Below are positions 34,841 to 45,550 of a stretch of 50,404 nt of DNA, one piece after another. How positions within the stretch are numbered: the stretch's first letter is position 1; every line of letters starts with the position of its first letter. The position numbers and the translations under genes were made by a program. The notes below the pieces were generated by a model. It was given only the letters and a program-made list of their open reading frames with translations. It made no database searches and was not told where the DNA came from. The stretch spans positions 1 to 50,404 of the forward strand of contig JBPOHD010000118.1 in the NCBI GenBank assembly GCA_052035955.1, read 5' to 3'. This stretch comes from JAEUNJ01 sp052035955. GTDB lineage: Bacteria; Pseudomonadota; Gammaproteobacteria; Burkholderiales; Rhodocyclaceae.

Positions 34841-35881
34841 TCAAGTTCCCGCCGGCAGGGGATTGAGCTTCGCCGCCAGGCCCCGACCCCGCCGGTGTCC
34901 CATGAGCCCGAGTTCCGCATCGATCGTCCCCAGCCACATTTCCTCCGCCGACCGATGGGTCCAGCCGAGCTCCCGCCTGGCCTTGCCGGAGGAATAGTTC
35001 AGGTGCATGACGGCATGCACGGTCTCCCGGGACAGGAAGGCCGGCATGCCGGCCACCCGCAGCAGCGGTTCCAGGGGCCAGCAGGCCGCCGCCATCAGCC
35101 AGGGCGGCAGCCAGAAACGGACCTGGAAGGCCCCCGGCCGCCGCTTCCAGATCTCCAGGGTCTGGCGCACGGACTTCGGCTCGCCGGTGAGCAGGTAGGT
35201 CTCGCCCATCCTGCCCTTCCCGGCCACCAGGGCAATCCCCTCGGCCAGGTCCTCCACGGGGACGAGGGAAAGCACGCGGTCCGGCGACCAGCATACCGGT
35301 GGCATGACACGGTTGAGGTACATGCGCAGGAAGTAGCCCCACACCGAATGGTCGTTGGGTCCGATCACGGCATTCGGGCAGACGATGGCAAGCGGCAGCC
35401 CGTCGTCCTGGTGACGGCGGGCGATGGCATGGGCCTCGGTCTTCGTCTGCTCGTACCAGGTTCGGCAGGGCGCGCGCCGCTGGAAATCCTCGTCGCACGG
35501 CTCCGGCCCGGTCTCGCCGAGGGCCACGACGCTGGAGACATGCACGCAACGCGGGATCCCCATATCCCGGGCCAGTTCCAGCACGTTGCGGGTGCCCACG
35601 ACGTTGGTGCCGAGCATCCTTTGCCTGGCCGCAGCGTCCAGGCCGAATTCGTAATGGCCGGCGTTGTGGATCACGGTGTCGGCCCCTTCCATCCCGGCAC
35701 GCATCGAGGCCCGGTCCGTGACGTCGCCCCGGTGCAGGCTGGCACCCGCGGCCGCGACCAGCCTGGCCGGTCCCGATTCGGGATTGCGAACCAGGGCGAC
35801 GACCTCGTGACCGTTCCGCAGCACGGAACGAACGAGGGGCAGGCCGATGAATCCGGTCGCGCCGGTGATGAAAACCTTCAT
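34841..35881 (-). CDS. NAD(P)-dependent epimerase/reductase (extended SDR)
   Basis: A 346-residue extended short-chain dehydrogenase/reductase. The Rossmann motif is at the very start, MKVFITGATGFIGLPLVRSV. The catalytic Tyr-x-x-x-Lys is in RTWYEQTKTEAHA and the Ser region in CVHVSSVVALGETG. The mid-protein VVGTRNVLELARDMGIPR and CPNAVIGPNDHSVWGYFL resemble NAD-dependent 4,6-dehydratase and dihydroflavonol-4-reductase-like enzymes. GGGAG precedes the ATG. The substrate is unknown; possibilities include a sterol, hopanoid or sugar. The redoxin gene follows 44 bp downstream. Confidence 0.88.
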   Translation of the reverse strand: MKVFITGATGFIGLPLVRSVLRNGHEVVALVRNPESGPARLVAAAGASLHRGDVTDRASMRAGMEGADTVIHNAGHYEFGLDAAARQRMLGTNVVGTRNVLELARDMGIPRCVHVSSVVALGETGPEPCDEDFQRRAPCRTWYEQTKTEAHAIARRHQDDGLPLAIVCPNAVIGPNDHSVWGYFLRMYLNRVMPPVCWSPDRVLSLVPVEDLAEGIALVAGKGRMGETYLLTGEPKSVRQTLEIWKRRPGAFQVRFWLPPWLMAAACWPLEPLLRVAGMPAFLSRETVHAVMHLNYSSGKARRELGWTHRSAEEMWLGTIDAELGLMGHRRGRGLAAKLNPLPAGT

Positions 35882-35930
35882 TGCTCGCTCCCAATGGGTG
35901 TCCAATTCACGTTATTGCGGGCCATCCGCA

Positions 35931-35959
35931 CGGACCGCGGCCAGGGGCATCGCTATAAT
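35931..35959 (+). promoter_or_regulatory. Promoter of the alpha/beta hydrolase at 36060
   Basis: A consensus TATAAT -10 (35954-35959) lies 17 bases after a poor -35, CGGACC (35931-35936). The start would be near 35966, leaving about 94 bases of leader. That leader contains a perfect 13-base palindrome, AATCGCCGCGATT (35993-36005), a possible operator. Confidence 0.5.
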
Positions 35960-36059
35960 CGAGAAAGCCATCGCCCCCCGAGAACCGCAGGCAATCGCCG
36001 CGATTTCACGGGGCCAAACCGGAGACCGTTCCGGCGATTCCACGAAGGGAACATTCTCC

Positions 36060-36875
36060 ATGAAATGCGACCGCCGCATCCACCACCTGCACCTCCCCGC
36101 CACGAAAGCCTCGGGACGGCCGCCGCTGATCTTCATCCACGGCGGTTACGTGGATGGCGGCTGCTGGGCGGAGCACTTCCTCCCCTTCTTCCAGAAACAT
36201 GGCCACGACAGCTACGCCATCGACCTCTCCGGCCACGGCGGCAGCGAAGGCCGGGACCGGCTGGACGACTTCGGGCTCGAGGACTACGCGGAGGACGTGG
36301 CGGCGCTCGCCGCCCAACTGGACGAGGCCCCGGTGCTGGTGGGCCACTCCATGGGTGCCGCGGTCGCCTCGCGTTACCTGGAATCGGAAATGGAACCGGG
36401 CGCCAGGGCCGTGGCCCTGCTCTCCCCTGTGCCGCCCTTCGGCATGTGGGGGGCCTCCATCGACCTGGCCCTCAAGCGGCCCGCCTTCTACTCGGAAATG
36501 CCCAAGGCCCTGGCCGGCGAGTTCTCCGAACGCACCCTGGAAGTCATGCGCTCGGTCTATTTCGCCCCCGACGCCCCCAAGCACGAACTGATGGAACTGG
36601 CACGGCTCATCCAGCCCGAGTCCCTGCGCGCCATCGCCGACATGACCTTCATGGCCTGGAGCATTCCCAGGCCCCTGCCCCACATCCCGGCCCTGGTGAT
36701 GGGCGGCGAGATGGATGCCCTGTTCCCGCCGCACCTGCTCGGCTTCACCGCGCGACGGTGGAACGGCGACGCGGAAATCGCCGTGGTCCCGGGTACGGGC
36801 CATATCCTCATGCTCGAACGCCAGTGGCGCGCGGCGGCCGAACGCCTGGCCACCTGGCTGGACAGGATCCATTGA
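36060..36875 (+). CDS. Alpha/beta hydrolase
   Basis: A 271-residue cytosolic serine hydrolase. LIFIHGGYVDGGCWAEHFLP gives the oxyanion strand, then IDLSGHGGSEG. The nucleophile elbow is VLVGHSMGAAVASRYLE, the acid GGEMDALFPP and the histidine PGTGHILMLE. The cap region is moderately long (roughly residues 125-195). AGGGA lies 11 bases before the ATG. It is divergent from the epimerase and ends in a clear terminator, so it is a single-gene unit. Substrate unknown; haloalkane dehalogenase is excluded because the nucleophile is Ser, not Asp. Confidence 0.87.
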   Translation: MKCDRRIHHLHLPATKASGRPPLIFIHGGYVDGGCWAEHFLPFFQKHGHDSYAIDLSGHGGSEGRDRLDDFGLEDYAEDVAALAAQLDEAPVLVGHSMGAAVASRYLESEMEPGARAVALLSPVPPFGMWGASIDLALKRPAFYSEMPKALAGEFSERTLEVMRSVYFAPDAPKHELMELARLIQPESLRAIADMTFMAWSIPRPLPHIPALVMGGEMDALFPPHLLGFTARRWNGDAEIAVVPGTGHILMLERQWRAAAERLATWLDRIH

Positions 36876-36912
36876 AAAAGGCTCCGGGGCCGTCGGCCGC
36901 CGGAGCCTGTCT
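36875..36912. terminator. Bidirectional intrinsic terminator
   Basis: An 8-bp stem, GGCTCCGG (36880-36887) with CCGGAGCC (36900-36907), has an A-run before it and a TGTCTT stretch after it. It sits between the hydrolase end and the convergent rhodanese gene end, so it can serve both strands. Confidence 0.7.
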
Positions 36913-36947
36913 TGCCCGGCGGGGCCTGCCGGCCCCGCTCGCCTCGT

Positions 36948-38120
36948 TCACTTCCCCTTGGTCACCACATAGCTGCCGTCGCCCGGGAACTTCATTTCCG
37001 CGTCGACGAACCAGGCCTGGACCTCCGGCCGCAGCAGCTTGACCGTGTCGTAGGCCTCGCCGGCCCGGGCGCCCGTGCCGCAGAAGAAGATCACCGGCCT
37101 GCCGGTCGGCAGCGTGCCGATCTGCTTCTCCAGCGCGTTGATCGGCAGGTTGATCGCCCCCTTGATCGTTCCGCCGGCGAATTCCTTGGCATCCCGGGTG
37201 TCGACCAGCAGCACCGAGTCCGGCGCCTCCTTGAGGATCTTGTCGAGGGACGCGACCACGATGGAGCCCTTTTCCTTGCCGCCGACGATCTCGACCGCCT
37301 TCGGAGCCCCTGCCGCCGCGGCATCGCCGCCGGCCACCAGTGCCGGGAAGGCCTTCGCCCATTCCGGGAAGCCGTCGGGATAGGTCTTGACGTTGGTATA
37401 GCCCAGCTTGCGCGCCTTGTCGGCCGACTTGTCCGACAGCACGCACTCGAGGCCGCCGCAATAGTAGATCAGCGGCGTTGCCTTGTCGGCCGGCAGCTTG
37501 TCCACGTTCTTCTCGAAATCGGTGTCCGAGATGTTGATGGCGCCGGGAATGTAACCCTTGTCGAAGACCCGCTTCGGCCGCGCGTCGATCAGCACGAACT
37601 TCTCCTTGTCGTCCATCAGTTTCTTCACGTAGGCGGTGCTGACCGCCAGGGGCAGGCCGCGCTTCGCCCACTCGGGGTTGCCCTCCGGATAGACCTTGAT
37701 GTTCGAGTAGCCCAGCTTTTCCAGCTTGTGCGCCACGTTGTGGCTGAGCATGCATTCCAGGCCGCCGCAATAGACGATGACCAGCTTCGCCTTGTCCGCC
37801 GGCAGCAGGTTCGTCATCTGGTCGAATTTCGAGTCCGGGACGTTGATCGCCCCCGGCAGGTGGCCCGGATCGTACTGGCGGGCGGCCGGCCGGGCGTCGA
37901 TCAGGGTGACGTCCTTGCGCGGCGGAATCTCCACGTAGGGCTTGACGAAGTCCGTGTCGACCAGGTTCCTGTACCAGCCTTCCTTGGGTTGCAACTGGCT
38001 CGCCTGCGCCAGGGCGTCCCCGCCCAGACCCACGGAGGGAGGCAGGGCGAAGGGCAGCGCCATGGGAAGGGCGGCCGCGAGGGTCGTCAGCAATGTCTTG
38101 CGAAGCAGGTGTCTCGTCAT
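36948..38120 (-). CDS. Exported protein with three rhodanese domains
   Basis: A 390-residue periplasmic protein. A signal peptide covers residues 1 to about 38 (hydrophobic LLTTLAAALPMALPFALP, ending DALAQA). Three rhodanese domains follow. Domains 1 and 2 share the loop YCGGLEC (IVYCGGLECMLSH and IYYCGGLECVLSD); domain 3 has FFCGTGARAGEAYD. Only domain 3 ends its loop in Arg, as thiosulfate-type rhodaneses do; the first two carry an acidic residue and a second Cys. This suggests binding of persulfide or polysulfide, or a disulfide within the loop, rather than ordinary thiosulfate transfer. GAGGAGAG precedes the ATG. It is the last gene of the cytochrome c/YeeE operon, 11 bases after yeeE. 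Confidence 0.9.
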   Translation of the reverse strand: MTRHLLRKTLLTTLAAALPMALPFALPPSVGLGGDALAQASQLQPKEGWYRNLVDTDFVKPYVEIPPRKDVTLIDARPAARQYDPGHLPGAINVPDSKFDQMTNLLPADKAKLVIVYCGGLECMLSHNVAHKLEKLGYSNIKVYPEGNPEWAKRGLPLAVSTAYVKKLMDDKEKFVLIDARPKRVFDKGYIPGAINISDTDFEKNVDKLPADKATPLIYYCGGLECVLSDKSADKARKLGYTNVKTYPDGFPEWAKAFPALVAGGDAAAAGAPKAVEIVGGKEKGSIVVASLDKILKEAPDSVLLVDTRDAKEFAGGTIKGAINLPINALEKQIGTLPTGRPVIFFCGTGARAGEAYDTVKLLRPEVQAWFVDAEMKFPGDGSYVVTKGK

Positions 38121-38131
38121 GATCTCTCTCC

Positions 38132-39394
38132 TCAGAGGACGGTGAATTTCTCGGTGGATTCGTTGTAGCGGATCAGCAGGTACCAGGCGAGCAGCAGGCA
38201 ATACCCCAACAGCATTGCCGGCAGCCAGCCATCGAAGGCCTGGGGCAGGAAGACCTGGGTGCCCACCCTGGTCTCGTCGAGCATGGTATCCAGGTTCTGC
38301 TCGACCGCCAGCAGGTCCCAGGCCTTGGCCAGGGCGGAGAAGGTGGAGCCGCCCCATGCGAAGAAGAAGCCCGCCACCCACAGCTTGAGGTGCCCTTCGC
38401 CCATCCGCCAGAGGGCGCCGGAGGCGCAGCCGCCGGCGAAGACCATGCCGATGCCGAACACCAGGCCGCCGGCCAGCGAACCGATCCAGAAGGTCGGCGG
38501 AATGGCGATGTAGGGATCGAGGATCTTCCTGTCGAAGAGCAGGGCGGCGATCGGCATGGCCAGGGCCAGGGCCAGGAGGATGGCCTTGGTCATCTCCCCC
38601 TCCGCCGTCATGAAGGGCTCCCGCAGGGCGCGGGCGAAGCAGAGCCGCGAGCGCTGCATGACGAAGCCCAGGGCGAGGCCGGCCAGGATCACGATGGACC
38701 GGGAGAGCAGCTTGGCATCGCCGGAAACCGCCCAGGACAGCGCCCACAGGCCGATGCCGGCCAGGACCGCGGCGCCGGCCAGCGGATACCAGGCGCGCCA
38801 GCGCGGATCATCCTCGGCCACCGCCGGCGCGGTCATCCCCCAGCTCACGTGCTCCAGGGTCCACAGCAACAGCTTCAGGCCCACGAAAGCCCCCGCAAGG
38901 AGGCCGGCCGCCATGGCCCAGCCGGCCGGCGACGCATGCACGATGGGGGTGAAGAAGCCGCCGGTGGTGCAGCCGCCGGCCAGGCTCGCCCCGATGCCCA
39001 TCAGGATGCCGCCCAGGGCGCCCCACAGGTACTCGAGCTTCGGTGCCCGATTCAGGGCGAACTGGCGCGACAGCAATGCCGCCGCGAAGGCCCCGGCGAC
39101 CAGTGTGCCGTTCATCAGCGACATGCGGTGCATCAGGGGGCTTTCCAGGTCGGCCTTCAGGCCCAGCAGCGGGCCCAGTCCAATGGCATTGTTCAGCCAG
39201 TCGCCCCAGAGCTTGAGGCCGCCGAAGATGCCCCAGAACTGGCCGCTGGCCATCAGGGCGGTCAGTATGGCCACCATCAGGATGACGCCCAAGTAGGGCG
39301 ACCACTGGTCGCCGAACAGGGCTTCGTAATCCTGGCGCAGCCCCTCGATCAGTGGCCAGCCGCGGCCGCCGCCGGTATCGGCGTCGGATGCCAT
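38132..39394 (-). CDS. YeeE/YedE-family sulfur (thiosulfate) transporter
   Basis: A 420-residue inner-membrane protein with about ten helices, of the YeeE/YedE (TsuA-like) family that takes up thiosulfate or related sulfur species. The two pseudo-repeats each carry the family's glycine-cysteine motif: SLAGGCTTGGFFTPIVHASP and FAGGCASGALWRMGEGH. A further cysteine is in MQRSRLCFARALREPFMTAE. These cysteines line the proposed sulfur-relay path in the family. It is followed by the rhodanese gene and preceded by a cytochrome c gene 13 bases upstream, so the three form one operon. Direction of transport and the true substrate are inferred from the family. Confidence 0.92.
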   Translation of the reverse strand: MASDADTGGGRGWPLIEGLRQDYEALFGDQWSPYLGVILMVAILTALMASGQFWGIFGGLKLWGDWLNNAIGLGPLLGLKADLESPLMHRMSLMNGTLVAGAFAAALLSRQFALNRAPKLEYLWGALGGILMGIGASLAGGCTTGGFFTPIVHASPAGWAMAAGLLAGAFVGLKLLLWTLEHVSWGMTAPAVAEDDPRWRAWYPLAGAAVLAGIGLWALSWAVSGDAKLLSRSIVILAGLALGFVMQRSRLCFARALREPFMTAEGEMTKAILLALALAMPIAALLFDRKILDPYIAIPPTFWIGSLAGGLVFGIGMVFAGGCASGALWRMGEGHLKLWVAGFFFAWGGSTFSALAKAWDLLAVEQNLDTMLDETRVGTQVFLPQAFDGWLPAMLLGYCLLLAWYLLIRYNESTEKFTVL

Positions 39395-39407
39395 GGCGGG
39401 GCTCCGT

Positions 39408-39815
39408 TCAGTTGCAGCCGGAGGGATTGTCCGAGTCCTTGGCGCTGTACTGCATCCAGGCCTGGATGTCCGTGTACAACTCCGCGTCGGACGTGTTCAG
39501 CAGCTTCTCGGCCACCTTGTTGCTGCCCTTGATGGTTTCCCGGTAGGCCTTGGTGGTGAAGTACTTGACCGAGGGATTGCTCTTGCCGGTCTTGTCGTGC
39601 TTGTCGGCCTTGATGTAGGCCGCCCATTCCGCCTTGGTCTTCTCGTTCGGGGCGATGGTCTTGTTGCCGGCCTGGTGGCAGGCCGTGCAGATCTGCCGGT
39701 AGTAGAGCCGGCCCCGCTTCAGGTCGCCCTCGTAGGACAGGACGGGAGCCGCGGCAGCGGCCAGGAACGCTGCCAGCAATGATGCACGCAGCACGGCGGT
39801 GGTACGGATGCCCAT
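39408..39815 (-). CDS. Small exported monohaem cytochrome c
   Basis: A 135-residue periplasmic cytochrome. A signal peptide ends at about residue 27 (AAAAPVLSYEGD). One haem-binding CxxCH is present in RQICTACHQAGNKTI. The sixth ligand is not obvious; there is no Met in the expected region except YTDIQAWMQYSAKD near the end, which is a plausible axial Met. The C-terminal Cys in NPSGCN is unpaired. GAGGGAG precedes the ATG. It is the first gene of the YeeE/rhodanese operon and so may accept electrons from a periplasmic sulfur reaction. Confidence 0.92.
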   Translation of the reverse strand: MGIRTTAVLRASLLAAFLAAAAAPVLSYEGDLKRGRLYYRQICTACHQAGNKTIAPNEKTKAEWAAYIKADKHDKTGKSNPSVKYFTTKAYRETIKGSNKVAEKLLNTSDAELYTDIQAWMQYSAKDSDNPSGCN

Positions 39816-39884
39816 GAGTTTCTCCCTCTCGATGCCCTGCCCCGCCAGGCGCCCAACCGCCCCAACGGGAGAGCAGATATTCGG

Positions 39885-39925
39885 AATATAGCGCTATGCT
39901 GATTCAGCCTGTTGACCCCGATCAA
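39885..39925 (-). promoter_or_regulatory. FNR/ANR-type class II promoter of the cytochrome c/YeeE/rhodanese operon
   Basis: TTGACCCCGATCAA (39912-39925) matches the FNR-family box TTGAT-N4-ATCAA in nine of ten fixed positions. On the minus strand a TATATT -10 is at 39885-39890, giving a start near 39878 and placing the box centre at about -40.5. This is the spacing of class II FNR-activated promoters. It points to induction under low oxygen or by a related Crp/Fnr regulator. Confidence 0.75.
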
Positions 39926-39972
39926 CCCGCCGTCAGTTGCCGGTCAGCCGTCGGGCGGAACCCGGCGGTGCC

Positions 39973-40797
39973 TCAGCGCCCGGACCGGGCCGCCGCGTCG
40001 AGCAGGAGTTCCCGGTAGGCCGGCCAATCGTGGACCGGGCCCACCTGGGAGAAGAGCACCACGCCGTGCCGGTCGAGGACGAAGGTCGTGGGAAAGCGCG
40101 CCGCCACCTCCCGGTCGGCGATCCCGCGCCCGCCGGCGAGGCGGAATTGGGCGTCCTCGTCGCCTTTCGCCCCGGAGTCCGACAGAGGCAGCCGGAGCTT
40201 CTGAGCTTCCGCCCAGCGCCGGGAGACGGCGCCGGCTTCGCGGGCCTGCAGGAGGATGAAGGCGACATCGGACCTTCCGGCCAGGGAATCGACCAGGCGC
40301 TGCAGGTCCGGCAGTTCCCGCCGGCAGGGAGCGCACCAGGAGCCCCAGAAATGCAGGACCACCACGCGCCCGCGGAAGGACGCGAGGCTGGTCGCGCGCC
40401 CCTGCGGATCGGCGAAGGCCAGGTCGAACATCCGCTGCCCGGGGCCCTTGCCGATGGCGGCCCGGCGGGCCTGCTCGCGGCTGGCGTAGGGGCCCCAGAG
40501 ACCCCGCCAGGTCGCCGCGTCGAGGACCACCTTGTCATCGACGGCATAGGCCGCGCACTTCTGCTCGGTGCGCCCGCGGCACTCCGCCAGCGCCCTCTCC
40601 CGCGCCTCGGCGCCGGTCCTCGCCCCCGAGACCCAGCTCCAGGCGCCGCCGGGCGCGATGGCGAATGCCCGGTGGTCCGGGGCTTCCGTGTAAGCCCGCC
40701 AGTCCGCCTGTCCCTCGTCGCCCAGGCCGGGCACACCGGCGAGGACCGTGCCGGCCAGCAATCCGGCGACCGTCGCAGCCCAGCGCCACCCCTTCAT
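39973..40797 (-). CDS. Exported TlpA-like thioredoxin with an N-terminal cysteine domain
   Basis: A 274-residue periplasmic protein. It has a signal peptide (residues about 1-24). A first domain of about 90 residues contains RERALAECRGRTEQKCAAYA and resembles DUF4189-type domains with a disulfide. The TlpA/ResA-like domain has FWGSWCAPCRREL with active site CAPC, and the cis-proline in RFPTTFVLDRHGVVLFSQVG. Such proteins reduce disulfides or apocytochrome c. The ATG follows a GAGG site. It is 23 bp downstream of the HtrA-like protease gene and is likely the last gene of a run beginning at clpB or the Dyp peroxidase. The fusion of the two domains is less common than a plain TlpA. Confidence 0.87.
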   Translation of the reverse strand: MKGWRWAATVAGLLAGTVLAGVPGLGDEGQADWRAYTEAPDHRAFAIAPGGAWSWVSGARTGAEARERALAECRGRTEQKCAAYAVDDKVVLDAATWRGLWGPYASREQARRAAIGKGPGQRMFDLAFADPQGRATSLASFRGRVVVLHFWGSWCAPCRRELPDLQRLVDSLAGRSDVAFILLQAREAGAVSRRWAEAQKLRLPLSDSGAKGDEDAQFRLAGGRGIADREVAARFPTTFVLDRHGVVLFSQVGPVHDWPAYRELLLDAAARSGR

Positions 40798-40820
40798 CGC
40801 GGCCTCGATGGGGGCACGAA

Positions 40821-41912
40821 TCAGCGCCCGCCGGCGGCCAGCGTCACCGTCACCTGGCGGGTGGCACCTTCGCGCCAGACACCCAGGGTGATCCGGTCGC
40901 CGGCATTGCGGCCGTCGAGCAGCTTGTCGAGATCGGAGCTGCCTTCCACCGGCTTGCCGTCCAGGGACTGGATCACGTCGCCCGGGACGATGGACCCGGC
41001 CCGCACCAGGCGGCTGCCCTTGAGGCCGGCGCGGTCGGCCGGCGAGCCCTCCGCCACTTCCAGGATCAGGGCGCCCTTGATGCCCAGCTGCCGCGTCACC
41101 GCGCTGCCGACCCGGTCCAGCACCGTGATGCCCATGGAGGGCGGCCGGTACTGCCCGAAGGCGATCAGTTCCGGCACCACCCGGTTCACCTTGTCCGCCT
41201 GCACCGCGAAGCCGATCCCCGCGCTGGCCCCGGAGGGGCTGTAGATCGCCGTATTGACGCCGATCAGCCGACCGGCCGAATCGAGCAGGGGGCCGCCGGA
41301 GTTGCCCGGATTGATCGCCGCGTCGGTCTGGATCAGGTGATGGATGGCCCCGCCCTCGCCGTCGATGGAGCGGTCCAGGGCGGAGATCACGCCGGTCGTC
41401 AGGGTGTGGTCGAGGCCGAAGGGATTGCCGATGGCCACCACCCGCTGCCCCACCAGCAGGTCGCGGCTGCTGCCCAGCACGAGCGGCTCGGGGCGCTTCT
41501 CGGGCACCCTGATCCGCAGCACGGCCAGGTCGTTCTCCGGGCTCACCCCGACCAGTTCGGCGGCGAAGGTCCGCTGGTCGGAGAGGCGCACCTGGGCGCC
41601 GCGGGCGCCGGCGACCACGTGGTAGTTGGTGACGACGTGGCCCTGGTCGTCCCAGACGAATCCCGAGCCCGTGCCGCGCGGCACCTCGCGCACGTTCATG
41701 GTCCACAGGTTCACCACCTTGTCGAGGGTCGTGATGTGCACCACCGAGGGGCTCCACTTGCGGAAGATCTCCACGGTGGCCGTCTCGTCGGCGGCCAGGG
41801 GGCCGCGCGGCACCACGGTGCGCGGCACCGGGGCCTTGGCGGCGGCCGCCGTGGCGCCCAGCGCCAGCAGCGCCATGGCCACCAGGCGGCCCCATTTCCA
41901 CTTGCCTGTCAT
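40821..41912 (-). CDS. Periplasmic HtrA/Deg-type serine protease
   Basis: A 363-residue exported trypsin-like protease with one PDZ domain. A signal peptide (MTGKWKWGRLVAMALLALG onwards) ends near residue 27. The catalytic triad is visible: His in VTNYHVVAGA, Asp in PENDLAVLRIRVP and Ser in PGNSGGPLLDS. The PDZ domain spans about residues 265-355 (GSPADRAGLKGS, GDVIQSLDGKPV). A single PDZ fits DegS or compact HtrA proteases of stress response. There are two possible ATGs; I chose 41912 because its GGAGG is about ten bases upstream, whereas at 41921 it is too close. The Dyp gene is 28 bp upstream and the TlpA-like gene 23 bp downstream. Confidence 0.92.
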   Translation of the reverse strand: MTGKWKWGRLVAMALLALGATAAAAKAPVPRTVVPRGPLAADETATVEIFRKWSPSVVHITTLDKVVNLWTMNVREVPRGTGSGFVWDDQGHVVTNYHVVAGARGAQVRLSDQRTFAAELVGVSPENDLAVLRIRVPEKRPEPLVLGSSRDLLVGQRVVAIGNPFGLDHTLTTGVISALDRSIDGEGGAIHHLIQTDAAINPGNSGGPLLDSAGRLIGVNTAIYSPSGASAGIGFAVQADKVNRVVPELIAFGQYRPPSMGITVLDRVGSAVTRQLGIKGALILEVAEGSPADRAGLKGSRLVRAGSIVPGDVIQSLDGKPVEGSSDLDKLLDGRNAGDRITLGVWREGATRQVTVTLAAGGR

Positions 41913-41940
41913 GTTCCGCATCCCTCCGCGGAGCGCCCCG

Positions 41941-42822
41941 TCAGAGGCCGAGGGCGCGCAGGTCGAGGCGCCCGTCGGCCAGCGGTGGGCACCAGAAATA
42001 GGCGCCGTCGAGGGGATGGGTGAATCGGAACAGGCTGTCCACCACCCCGTCGTCCAGGCCGACCATGCGGTGCAACTGGGCCTCGAAGGCGTCGAAGCTG
42101 CGGCCGAAGGCGACGAACATCAGGCCGGCCGAATGCTGGTCCGACCAGGGCATGGACCGCCGGAGCACGAAGGCCTCCGGGGCGAAGCTCTCTTGGGCCG
42201 TGCGCTTGACGTGGGCCGCGGGCGGCGCGTCGTCCATCTCCTCGTTGCCCGCCTTGTGCCGGCCGACCACCTTGTCCTGGGTCTCCGCGTCCATGGCCTC
42301 GAAACGCTCCATGTCGTGGCGCCACTGCTGCACGGCGACGAAGCTGCTGCCGTCGAGCCCCTCTCCCTGGCCATGGAAGATGGCGGCCCGGTCGGCCTCG
42401 TCGCCGGTCGGATTCTCCGTGCCGTCCTCGAAGCCCGTCAGGTCCCGGCCGCCGCTGAAAAAGAAGGCATCCACGGTGCCGGCCGGGTCGAAGGCCTGTT
42501 CCAGCATATGGGTGATCCGCCGGGACTGGTGCAGCAGCTCGCCGCGATCCTTGCCGCGCAGCCAGCACCAGAGGGCATGGGGGGCGGACGGGATATCGAC
42601 GCCCAAGTGGGCGAATACCGGGAAGGGCTTGAGGCCCGGGATTTCGCGTCCCAGGGCGGAAACCAGGGACTCGCCGATGCCGACCACGACGGAATCGCCG
42701 TCGGCGATGGCCGCCAGGGCCTTCAGGGCGCGGGCAGCCGCGGCCGACGAATACAGGGAGAAGGAAAGGTAGCGGGCCGCCAGGGGGGGCGCCGCCAGGA
42801 TGCCAGGCTGGGGAGTCGTCAC
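41941..42822 (-). CDS. Dyp-type haem peroxidase
   Basis: A 293-residue peroxidase. The diagnostic GxxDG motif is GFEDGTENPTGDEADRAA, with the catalytic Asp, and the proximal haem His is in VQQWRHDMERFEAM. The conserved Arg is in FVAFGRSFDAFE. There is no signal peptide, so it is cytosolic unless packed in an encapsulin, and none is encoded here. Size and sequence fit the B-type group, which acts on peroxides and small phenolic or dye-like donors. It starts at GTG (42822) with an AAAGG site six bases upstream, 88 bp after clpB, and precedes the HtrA-like gene by 28 bp. Confidence 0.92.
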   Translation of the reverse strand: MTTPQPGILAAPPLAARYLSFSLYSSAAAARALKALAAIADGDSVVVGIGESLVSALGREIPGLKPFPVFAHLGVDIPSAPHALWCWLRGKDRGELLHQSRRITHMLEQAFDPAGTVDAFFFSGGRDLTGFEDGTENPTGDEADRAAIFHGQGEGLDGSSFVAVQQWRHDMERFEAMDAETQDKVVGRHKAGNEEMDDAPPAAHVKRTAQESFAPEAFVLRRSMPWSDQHSAGLMFVAFGRSFDAFEAQLHRMVGLDDGVVDSLFRFTHPLDGAYFWCPPLADGRLDLRALGL

Positions 42823-42866
42823 GGTTCGCCTTTCGCGATGACGGGGGAGCGCGAAGGATAAACCAG

Positions 42867-42899
42867 CGGGGGTGGCGTGGCATCCGCCATCCGCCCCCG
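42867..42899 (-). terminator. Weak hairpin between clpB and the Dyp gene
   Basis: CGGGGGTGGCG (42867-42877) pairs with CGCCA plus CCCCCG (42885-42899) with a 4-base bulge. There is no T-tract, so it is at most a partial terminator or an mRNA-processing structure. Confidence 0.3.
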
Positions 42900-42910
42900 T
42901 CCGTGAAGGG

Positions 42911-45514
<2,604 letters not shown>

Positions 45515-45550
45515 GGTTGGGGTATCCCGGCGTGAATGGCACTGGTCCGG

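Noticed and set aside
38390..39532. A 380-codon open frame opposite the YeeE and cytochrome c genes
   Set aside because: Composition is typical of a codon-position shadow and it spans two real genes on the other strand.
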